From the NCBI GenBank assembly GCA_028829895.1, contig CM054184.1:27787701-27851700 (forward strand): a stretch of 64,000 bases of DNA. The letters are read 5' to 3'. The notes under the pieces were generated by a model, which was not told the origin of the DNA, ran no database searches, and saw only the letters and a program-made list of their open reading frames with translations. The position numbers and the translations under genes were made by a program. The stretch comes from Sinotaia quadrata (taxonomy: Eukaryota > Mollusca > Gastropoda > Architaenioglossa > Viviparidae). Positions 33,357 through 45,800 of the stretch are shown piece after piece (position 1 is the first letter of the stretch; each line of letters starts with the position of its first letter).

Positions 33357-33825
33357 GTATGTTCGGAGAAATATGCTATCTTGTTTCGGTTCAGAAAACG
33401 ATGATTTACAGTGTGATTGAAATTTAATACAAATGTAATAACAGAATTATACATTTCTTTTTGTTTCCATTTTAGCATTATAGTTTATGAATACTATAAT
33501 CAGATTAACAATATATTTTAAAATATCATCTTTCTCATTAAAAAATATATAATTAGATTTCTCTTCTTAATTTTAACATTAATTTTCCTGTTACCATTAA
33601 TATCAGATTATGTGCAGTAGGCCTATACTTTCTTACTTTGAAATCTGTCTTTTGTTACTTTTTAAATCTAAAATAAAAATGCAAATATACACTTAGAAGA
33701 TCAAACTTAAATGAAAATGGTCAATATAAACTTTAACAGTTCCCGTTGCTTTTGCCTCAAGCAAAATGACCATCATTTATAATTAGGCCTACAGTTGAAC
33801 TCACATTTTTATTTTCATCTCTGTT

Positions 33826-33879
<54 letters not shown>

Positions 33880-36800
33880 CAATGTTTTACATTATTGTGT
33901 TTATTTGGTTCATTTAAAACTGTTAGCATTTAATAGACTTGTTATTTCATGGAAAATATTCATTGAATTTATTTTACTAGATTTATGTAATAATTAATAT
34001 TCAATTATATATATATAATCAAAATTAATAAAAATGAATACATTAGTACTTCAATTTTTTTAACTCTAGTTTTTGTCAAAGGCACAGCAGAGGATGTACA
34101 CTAATGCTGAGTAATTTAAAAAAAAACACTTTTGTTGTATCACAATAGCCTGAATAGGTACTTATACAATAGCAAAGTGAGTACATGAGTACCATGTAAT
34201 TTCCAATATAACTAATCAGTTTTATAATATTAATAGATACTACTGTGTTTTTAGTAAATATTTAGTAGCAAGTCATTTTCTTATTTTTTATATAGTTATA
34301 GGATCAACAGAGAGGGACATTTGTTTGTCATAGGTACATTAGTTTAAAGCAGGGGTCTCAAACTCGCGGCCCGCCAGACGATATTTTGTGGCCCCCACTT
34401 GATATTAAAGTTAAGTGATAGTGCGGCCCACACGTTTTTCTCATGCACCCTAGTTTTTGTCACCTGTGGGCTACCATACCTCAGGATCTGCCATTTCCCA
34501 GCATGTAAGGCACTCATGGATTCTGGCACACCATTCAGTGGTGAGAAGTATGTTGCAGGAAAGAATTTGATCACAGGTTTGCAGATTTCAAGAAACACAG
34601 AACCACCTTTCAAATATTTGCTGACCCTTTCTTCAATGTGGAAGATGTCCCTCCTGTGCTTCAAATGGATCTATTTGATATAAGTGTAATTCTGAACTCA
34701 AAGCCAAGTTCAGGGAGGTGAGTGGAAAAGCAGACAAGCTTGGACAGTTTTTGAGAGAATTGCCCCTTACCTTCCCTGAGCTTTCCAGGATGTTCAAGCG
34801 GACCAAGTGCCTTTTGGGGAGCACCTATCTGTGTGAATAGCTCTTCTCCACCATGAACTTGAATAAGTCAAAATTCAAGGACAAACTTACTGATGAGCAT
34901 CTTCAAGCCATACTGAGGGTCACAGTGGCTTCCTCCCTGAAGCCAAATGTGTCTGAGCTGTGTAAGAGGAAGTATTGCCAGGTCTCTGGCAGCAGGGAAT
35001 AATGATGCAGCCCGGCTTCACCCAGATTCTACTTCCAGTGGCCCCCAGGCAAAATGAGTTTGAGACCCCTGGTTTAAAGTATTTAAAAATCTAGTATCTG
35101 TCATAGACAAAGTAGAAAGGAATATTAGTATCATCAATTTTTTCTATATACTTTAATATATAGAAAACTATAGTATAGTATATAGAAAACTATAGTATAC
35201 TTTTTTTAATGTTTGTCACAGTAGGCAGTGCTTTAGCAAAATAGTACCAAATAATTTTCAAATTCTAATCTTTTTTCAGGCACAACAGTGCAGGTATATT
35301 AAAGCCAAGTAATTTTCTAGTCTATCAGACATAGCAAGTAGGCACATGAAACCAAATAATTTGTCATTAATTATAATGTTCATAACAAACATGAAATGTA
35401 CAGAGTAGATACATTAATATTTTCTAATTAAGTTGTTTATAACAATTAAAAGGCACATCAGAATACATACATTAGTACCAAGTAATTTTCTAATTAAGTT
35501 CTTTCACACTAATTAAAGTAGAGCAGAGGGTGTATATTAATACCAAGTCATTTTTCTACTGCAGTGTTTGGCACAGCGCAGCAGAGAAGTACATTAGTAA
35601 CAAGTCAATTTCTAATTGTAATGTTACAGGAGGGAATAATCATACTCACGCACACATTATTATCAAGTAATTTAAAAATTTTATTATTTGTCATAACACT
35701 AAAGAATAAGTACATTATTGCAAATCATTGTTTAATTGTAGTGTTTGTACAGTACAGCAAAGATGCTACATTAGTATGTCATTGTCTGATTGTACTACTA
35801 CTACAGTTAGTACTACTAGCATTTGTATAGTACAACAAAGTACGACAATTAGTACCAAGTCATTTTTTCTAATTGTAGTATTTGTCATAGATCAACAGAA
35901 ATGGTACATTAGTACCAAATTATTTTCTAATTGTAGTATTTATAGATCAATAGAAATAGTACTTTAGTAACAAAATATTTTTTAATTGTGTGTCAAAGGC
36001 TCAGCCAGGTAGGTACATTAGTACCAGTCTTTCTTTACCAAAGCGAGACACCAAGAAAGATACAGATGCCAAGCCAAAGTCGGAAATATTGCAACGATTG
36101 TTGGAAGAGAAAGAGCATGAGAAACAAAGAAGGAAAAAGGAAGAAGAAAGAGAAAGAAGAAAAATAGGTATGCAAGATATTTTCATGGTTTGTGATATAT
36201 GAGAAACAATGCACAGATTTTTTTTTTTACAATCCAGTATATTTTCTTCAATCTGCTAATTTAAGGAAAAGAAATAGAGACCTTAGTATAAAATTTGAAA
36301 CATTTGTAGGTAAACATAAATGATTTGGTTTTGTTTTCTGAAGTGATCTGTATATGTCATAAGGTTGCAAGAGTTGTGTAGTTTATAGAAAATTTTTTTT
36401 ATGAACATTAAATATCATCATTTATAATAAACTATTTAAATATATTCAATATTGATCCAGTTTTGTTACTTGTGATGTTTTGCAGTATTTCTTTTTTTTT
36501 TTAAAATTAAAAATACTTAATGAAGATGAATAAATTTTATCTGTTTCTTCTTGGACATAAAACTTAGGTTAACTGCTTAATTTGGAGATATTTAGAAAGT
36601 TTGTTTTTAATGCTTATGGATGGGAATAACAAGAAATAAACCTGTGAATAATGTTCTCTTTTATTTCTTCCTATCATTATAGAACTATGAACTGGATTGA
36701 TTTTAAAAAGCAGCATGAGTGCATTCCTTGTTAATGTCGACTTGTTTCTTTGGGGCTAAATGCAAAGAAAACATGATACATGGTGCAGACTTTAAATAAA

Positions 36801-39800
36801 ATCAATGAGGTGTTTTTCTTTAAACTTTGACAATCTGCAAATCTGTCCATGAAACAACATTGCAACAGCAAACTTGCTGCATTACTTTTTGATCTTAAAA
36901 CCCATACACAAAGAAACATTGTATAAAATTTGAGATTACCAAGCCCTGCATATCACTCTTGCTGGTTGATGTTCTCAATTTTAGCATTACAGGTAGGACA
37001 ACTGTTTAGAACATGACACTGACAGACAGAGCATTCTCTATTCCATACATTTGAGATCACCATGCTCTACATGTCACTCTTGCTGGTTTGATGTTCTCAA
37101 CTTTAGCATTATATATGAGACAACTGTTTAGAACATGACACTGATAGAGCATTCTCTATTCCATACATTTGAGATTACCAAGCTCTTGCTGGTTTGATGT
37201 TCTCAACTTTAGCATTACATGTGGGACAACTGTTTAGAACACGACACTGACAGAGCATTCTCTATTCCATACATTTGAGATCACCATGCCCTACATGTCA
37301 CTCTTGCTGGTTTGATTTTCTCAACTTTAGCATTGCAGTTAGCATGGGACAAGTGATTAGAACAAGACACTTTGACTGAGCATACTATATTCAACGAATG
37401 ACAAAATCCTTGAGCTGGATGAAGTTCTAAAAGTTAAGATGAAGAGGTAATAGAGTTAACATTATTTGGCATCTTGTTTGGATGCTATATAAATTAACTG
37501 GATTATTACATATTTAATTCGGTCATTTTCAAATAAAAAGTAAAATTGGATGTGATATTTTACAAACCAACATTTTTTAATTAAGATGCATTCTTAACAG
37601 TCAAGTTTAATGAAAGTTTACGCTTTTATAGACATCTCAAAGCTTATTTCTATCATTATAGGCATTTCAAAATTGCTTTCTAATCACATTTTGTGTTTTT
37701 TAGTCATCTCAAAGCTTATTTCTATCATTATGGGCATTTCAGAATTGCTTTCTAATCACATTTTGTGTTTTTTAGTCATCTCAAAGCTTATTTCTATCAT
37801 TATGGGCATTTCAGAATTGCTTGATATCTCTAAGATTCTGTTATCACTCACTTTTTATATTTCATTCTTTCTAATCAAATTTTTTGTTTTAATAGATAAC
37901 TAACTCAAAGCTTCTTTCAATCACTTTTACAGACATCTCAGGGTTCTTTCTGTCACTTTTACAGACATTTTAGGGTTCTTTCTGAACATTTATCTTTCAC
38001 TTTTATTGGTATCTCAAAATTTCTTTCTGTCACTTTTATTTTTATTGACATCTCAAAGCTTTCTATCACTGTAGGAATATAATTATATAATGTTTGTAAT
38101 AAAGTTCCTCAGATCAATTTTATGTAGTAAATTGTAAAATTTCTGTTAGAAATCATTCATTAACAGTTTACTGGTTCAAAGGCCTATAAATATTTCTTGT
38201 TCTGACAAATTCTGTTCATTCACAGGAAATATATTCTTAGAAGAGTTTTGTTTTATATTTTCTTGTATTTGTGGTTTTGGTTTTTTTATTACTTACACTC
38301 TTGTCTACTCTTTTTATTACTTACACTCTTGTCTACTAAAACTATGTGTATTGTAGTGATGGAATGTTTTGCAAAATGAAGCTGTAAATCTTTGACCTTA
38401 CCTGTAATCAATATAATACAGTTTTATGTGTTTTTTGTTGTCAGAACATGAAAGACAAAAACAAGTAGAAGAAAAAAGGCACTTAGAAAAAGTACGTGCC
38501 CTAGAAGAGAAAAAGAGGAACACGTTTAGAATACCAAAAAAACCTGCCAGTGAAACAAATTCTGCTCATGGCTCTTTAACATCAGGGTCAGCCAGTGAAG
38601 TCAAAGACATTTCAGAGGAAAGTTCTTTTTCATCAATATCTAGTGACAGTTACAAATCTGGATCTAGTGAAAAGAACCATAAGCAGAACAGTCGCAGTTC
38701 TCCAGCAGAACATCACAGACATTCAGAGAAGACATCCACTAATCAATCTAAGTCAAGTCATTCAGATAGTAAATCTAACAACCACAAATCTCATAATGAA
38801 AATGACAGTAAGAGAAGATCAGATGGTCAAAAGTTGATTAACCATTCTCATAGTGGCAGTAATTCACAAGCACATAAATCTGGAAGCAATGAACTTAGAA
38901 AACATCACTCATCTCATCATTCTCATTCAGAAAAACATAAGTCCGGAAGTGATGAATATAGAAAATACCATTCTTCTGATCATTCACATTCAGAAAAACA
39001 TAAGTCTGGAAGTGACGAACATAGAAAACACCATTCTTCTGATCATTCACATTCAGAAAAACATAAGTCTGGAAGTGACGAACATAGAAAACACCATTCT
39101 TCTGATTATTCACATTCAGAAAAACATAAGTCTGGAAGTGATGAACATAGAATACATCACTCTTCCAAACATAGTTCTTCTGACCACCATAAATCCAATC
39201 ACAAGACACTCAGTAAACATTCCTCTCATTCTTCTTCTGGTAATTCTGAAAAAAGCAAGAATAACCATGGTTGCAAGGATTCCTCCCTAGAATCATCTAC
39301 TAAAGAAAAACATCCACATTTGGATGCAAATTCTGGCAAACCTGAGAACAGTGAAAACCGTACAGAAATGCCTATTGCTCTTACAAGACACCACTTAAAA
39401 CCTACCATTCAGCGACAGGGTGGCTCACAGAGTGAGCGTGAAAAGATTCTTGCAAAATTGGAAGCAATTCGTGAGAAATTAAATTCAAGTGATGATAGCA
39501 GATCCTTACGTAAACGTGCATTAAAGGGAGACAGAAAAAACAGAAAAGCTCGCCGCAACAAAGCAGATCTTGAAGGCCTGGCCCCAGATTTTTCTGGCTC
39601 TTGTTTGGAGCCAATTAATTATGATCTTGAAGAAAAACCTAGTTTGAAACGCCCAGAACCTAAGCCTGAACCAGAAGAGAAGCCAACAATAAAGGTGCCA
39701 AAATCAAAACATGAAAAAACTGAGAAACGTGCCCATAAATCAACAGAGAGATATTCCAGAAAAAAGTTAAACTCTTGTAGACATGATTCTGTACAATTCA

Positions 39801-42800
39801 AGAGGCCAAGCCCTGAACCAGAAAAGCCTAAAATTAAATGCAAGCCACGTCCTCTTCCTCCACCAGTAAGCTTCACAGATTTGCTGAAAATTGCAGAACA
39901 AAAACAGCAAGAGCCGGTAAAGGTTGAAATTGCTCCAAAGAAAGAAAAAGAAAAACGTCCAATGACGCAGGAGGAAATTGATCGAAAGAAAGCACGACAG
40001 GAGCGAGTAAAAACACAGGAATATAAAGATTGGTTCAAATTTGGAGAAAAGGCAGAACAAAACAAAGTTCAGGAGAAACTTGGCAATACAGAAATTGCAA
40101 TAAAATCTCAGAATTCATTACAACCAAATATGCAGCAAAAAGAGGGAAAAGTGACATTTTCTCAGAGCAAACATCTTGTCAGTGATTTAAGGAAGAGTCA
40201 AGATATCTCTAATCCTAAAGATGAAAAAGTAGACAAACCTGTAAATCCTGTAAAACTTGAAGGAAAGCAATTCTTTGCCAAAGAGTTAAATTCTTCTCAG
40301 CAAACAAAGAGGCCTTTAGATAAAACAATTCTGCCGACAAGACCTGGAATGATTGCCAATAAACCTCGTGCCATGGTACAGCATATAAATAATGGTCAAA
40401 ATGCTTCTCGTAATGAAAAGTCTGCTTTGGACAAAAAGTACAATGAGATTAATGAGAATGTCCTGGTATGTAGACCTGTGGCTGGGAGCAAAAATCGAAA
40501 GAGGTCTGCATCACAAGATGAGGAGAATGGCTCATCACCAGAATGTCAACCGAGTAGAATTTCTGAGAAAAGCAAAGGAAGAAATGCCTGGGACTCTCTT
40601 TTTAGCAGACCAGAATATCAAAAAAGTAAAAAGCTCCCCATTGGTGAGTCATCCCTTGGTTTAAGAAAGAACAATTTTTTTAATAGAAATAAGATTTCTC
40701 ACAATTGTGATGCATTGTTAAATCACATTTTATATATTGTGAATAATCTTTAAAATCATGTTTATTATTTAAGCTTTTACTATAATTTCGCTAGTTTAAG
40801 ATTTAATTTATTTTATTGTATCTATTATACCTAATGTTAAAACTGTTACTTTTCTGTAATGTAATTGTAATTAATGAATAACATGTACACCCTATATAAC
40901 GCGGCAGTGTCCAAGATATTTGACATTCATAACATTAAAACTTATATCTCCGTAATTGTAAATACTGAAAAACATGGGCATTTACTTCTTATAAACTGTA
41001 AACCATTTATAGCATATTAGATATTTGATCACATTATAAGCGAGTCCACATTTTATCAATTTATGCAGTATTAATAATAAACTCTAGCTGTGCCTGATGC
41101 TACAACCCTACTGCATAAAAATGGATAAAAAAGTAGACATAAGCAATCTAACATATTTTATTTCAAATGCATGTATAAGTGTACAGTGAACATTTAAAAT
41201 TCTGCTTTTATGTTCATTTATCCAACAGGCATAGTACCTTACACACAGGTTTACCGTACACATGTGCATGCTACATACGTGTGACAATTGAAAGCTTTAT
41301 TGACCAAAACATGGAATCCAATTCTTGACCATTGTTTTAAGCCATCTCATGTAATAGCAGGCATAAATGAGATCCAACTATTTATTGTGTTTATATTGAT
41401 TCTCCAGTATATTGATCAATGTTATACTATAGTGGGTAATGAAAAATCTTGCATATTCAGTTCTGAAAAACTTACCATTGTATTTGCTTCTACAATATAA
41501 TTGAAATTACATGTAATGAAAAACACTACTATTTACTTCTACATTATAATTATAATTAATAAAAAACATGTTTATTCTTTTAAGAAAACATATGCAAAAT
41601 GAGTATTATTTTTTCAATATAATTGTAATTAATGAAAAGTGTGAGTATTAATTCTATAGTATATTTGTAATTAGTTTTTAAAAAAAAAAAAATGAAAATT
41701 TTTTTATCAACAGTATAATTATAATTAATGTAAATAATTATTTTTTTTACTTCCTATAGTATGATTATCATTACAAATATGATTCACCATAGTGTTTAAT
41801 ATTTGGCTTCATTTATGTTTATGCTGACACTTTTATAGATTTACAATGCTTAAAAGTTAAAATATCAATTTTGGGTGTTCTGCTTAATTCTTCTTTAAAA
41901 TATATATATATATTAAAATAGAAATTTGAACAGATTTTGAAAACTTTGATAAAGCAAAGAAAAAAATCTGAAAACTTTGACACACAACATAAATAATGTA
42001 CCTTTACCTTTTAATATATATTATATATATTATATATATTGTTTACATATTTGATAAGGTTTAATTGGTTGGCTTCATTGAATAGTTATATTTTTGTTAT
42101 AGCCAAGAAGAAAAAAAATGTATTGGACAGTGATGATGATGAAGAGTATGATGATGATATGGCTGACTTCATCGATGATGAAGGTGAAGAAGATTTGGAC
42201 CAGGTTTCCTCAGTCATCAGAAATATGTTTGGCTATGACAAGAGGAAGTACCAGTAAGTTAACTTTAACTTTAATGTCTTTTTTGTTTAGCTATGACAAG
42301 AGGAAGTGAATTAACTTTAACTTTTATATCTTTTATGTTCAGCAACAGATTAAAAGTTTACAGAATAATAGTTCTGTTAAAAATATATATTATAGTTTAT
42401 AAAATATAATATTTTGTTTTGTAAAATGATAAAATTAATTTAAAAAAATTAAAATGTATTTTTGGCACTCGAGTAATTATATGGAAGTCCCAAAGTCCAT
42501 TAACTAAATTATGTTATAAAAGTAGGCATTAAAATTCATCCAAATATGTGTGATTTTGAAATAAATATAAAAGTGACTTCTGACAATACTTCTGCCATTT
42601 TGATTTTTTTTTTTTATCTACAAGGGTCTATTTTTAAGAATAAAAACAAATTAAATATAAAATTTGTCTTACAAACTTAATTTTAATTAATTTTCTGGCT
42701 TATATTCAAGTGAAATAAGCACCTCCCTTAGAAATCATGTCTGATGCTTTTCTACTTTTAAGCTTTTGTCAAAACATTCACATGTTTTGGAGCAATGGTA

Positions 42801-45800
42801 CATTTACAAATATTTGTAGAAAGTTTACAATTTTATTGTCAGCTTTACAATAAAATTGCTTATTTTGCTTTATATTATTTTAGACAAAAATTAAATTATG
42901 TAAACAATTTGATTTCTTTTTGTAAGAACCACCATAAAAGTAACAAAATCAAGAAAATTGAAAGTGACTTCCAACATTTGTTGCATCAGTATGGGTTGAA
43001 AGTAACTTCCACCATTTTGTTATTGTTGCAAATATGGGTTGAAAGTAACTCCACCATTTTGTTATTGTTGCAAATATGGGTTGAAAGTAACTTTCACCAA
43101 TTATTGTTGTCATCAGTATGGGTTGAAAGTGACTTCCACCATTTTGTTATTGTTGCCAGTGTGGGCTGAAAGTGACTTTCACCATTTTGTTATTGTTGCC
43201 AGTGTGGGCTGAAAGTGACTTCCACCATTTTGTTATTATTGCCAGTGTGGGCTGAAAGTAACTTCCACCATTTTGTTATTGTTGCCAGTGTGGGCTGAAA
43301 GTAACTTCCACCGTTTTGTTATTGTTGCCAGTGTGGGCTGAAAGTGACTTCCAACATTTAGTTATTGTTGCCAGTGTGGGTTGAAAGTAACTTCCACCAA
43401 TTATTGTTGTTGTCAGTGTGGGTTGAAAGCCACCATCCACTCACTATCTCTCCAACATATGGTTATCAATATGTGTAAGAAGGTCAATAAATTTATTAAA
43501 TCAACAATCAAATATACATACAGCAAATACAATGAAAAGATTATTTGACATTAATATTTTCACAAATCATGTTCAAATAGTTTCAATGTTTATACAATCT
43601 TATATCCTGACAAATAATTTAACAGATTAGTGTCAATATAAATCACAGGGTAATTGCTTAGAGAACAGAAATGGAGTTATAGAGATTTTAGCAATAATAG
43701 TTTGTACATAACCTTGTCAAGGTGGTGTCACAATATTCTTTCATGCTCTTTCATAACAGAGTCACAAGTTTATTGTCACAGTAGAATTGTCAGTTTCACA
43801 TGTCCTCTAGCACGCTGAAGAATGTTCCATCAGCCGCTGTTCTCTCGAGGCTAATCTGGGTGCTCCTTCACCATATTAGTTCCCTCAAGCAGAACAACAA
43901 TGTAGCAATTTCCAGTAATTTCATTGTACCAGAAATTCCATGATATAATCGAGCATACTTTGCCACCATACATCAACAGAGTGCAGTGATTCCTTACACT
44001 TATGCACTGGTGGTAGAGACTTCTCAAATCTACCATGGTTGTAGCAGTTTATAAATCAGTAAACTGGGAGATTCAGGTAAAAACAAAAGGCTTCTTCTTC
44101 CCTGTAAAATATAATCAGGGAACAAACGCTAGTTTCCAGTTTATTCATCTTTAACTGCATTCTTTCTTACATTCAAGTCTCAACTTACAATTTCCTGCAA
44201 CATTATTTATTAGCCTGATACTTGCCTACATCATAATAAATATAATATAACAATTTTATAAATATGTTCACTGGAAACAATGTCAAGTATTTAGCATCAT
44301 AGTTCCATAGTTCACAATTTGTAGAAACAAAACTCTACTCATATAATACATCTCTACCTAAAACACAAGTATAACATATCAATAGCAAAATGCAGGAAAT
44401 ATTTCTGTCCATTCTTGCTCAGTCAGTTAACTCACCATTAAGCTGATGGCTGCCTTTCATGACTGGACTCTGCCACACCATATTCAAAGATATTAGAAAA
44501 TAAATTCTTTTCAACCAGTAAACTTTGATCTCAAACTATTGGCTGGTCTCATTCTTGTAAATCTTAACCATTGGATAATAAAAACTACTTATCCACCTAA
44601 AACCAGTTTAGATTACATCAGCAAGTCTAGAACATTCTTCATCTGAGTTGTTTACTCTAAACAAATATCACAAGAAGTGCCCAAGGTTGGGTCACATTGA
44701 CATAAGCAGCAAAGATATAATTATTAAGTATAGAAATAGGTAAATTTACTCCACCACAGTCCACTGTTGTGTTATAAATGAAAAATTAAATATCCATATG
44801 TTTTAAAAATTAATTTTAAAATTTTAATTGTGTATTCTTTTAACATTATATTCTTTTTTATGTTCTGCTGCCATGGCATTTTCACGCAAGAGTTAGGTTT
44901 TTTAAAATTTAAAAATGTTAATGGCATTTTTTAGGTTTTTTAAAATTTAAAAATGTTGTTAATGGCATTTTTTAGGTTTTTTAAAATTTAAAAATGTTGT
45001 TAATGGCATTTTCACGCAAGAGTTAGGTTTTTTTAAATTTAAAAATTTGTGAATAGCAATAATGTGGGGTTTAAATACATGTTTCCTAGCTTGAGGGATG
45101 AATGTTTGGATGACTGAATATAGGAATATTCAAGGAACATGTGTTCAAAAGCAACACCAACAGATGCCTCAAGCTACAGAAAAGTTGTGATTCAGTGCTC
45201 CTGCACTTGTTACTCCTAACTGGGCAACTTTTGTTGACTTTGGCCTCTTGATCTCAGGCTGCAGCTCCTCCCCTCCTAAAATGCATACCCTATCAAGTGG
45301 GGTCTCTGGTTTTTTAATCTTAATCCTTGTTCACCCAAGATAACTCATTAACCATGGCCCAAAATATACTTGAGCAGTGGTCATGCATCGATCATAACAT
45401 TGATACAGAAACATTTTCCCTAATCGGCAAAACTTTAAACCAGCACAAGCAGTCACACAGTCTTTGACAAAATTCAAATAAAATGTTTACAATAAAGAAT
45501 TATGCTGCTGACATCAGTCATACTAAAAGCTTACACACAAATAGACAAGCAAAATAACAAGTACTAACTACAAATCCCAGTTAGAAAAATAGGAATATTA
45601 ATAAAAGTATTAATTATGCAATTAATTAAGTGGTGAGATTTTTTATCTTCACCACTTAATTAATTGCATAATTAATACTTTTATTAATATTCCTATTTTT
45701 CTTTTTTATCTTTACACACTTGTTAAATGTAGTTTTTTTCCCAAATTAAATTTTGATAAACAACCCTGGAACTGAAATGTTTTTTTAAAAAAATATATTC

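Noticed and set aside
34344..34824. Frames on both strands within 34350-35071
   Set aside because: They lie in a hAT element with complete ends and a damaged transposase tail, not a host gene.
38853..40065. Long alternative frames on both strands across SPT2 exon 3
   Set aside because: Shadows of the main SPT2 frame caused by its repeats and biased codons; they lack start context and homology.
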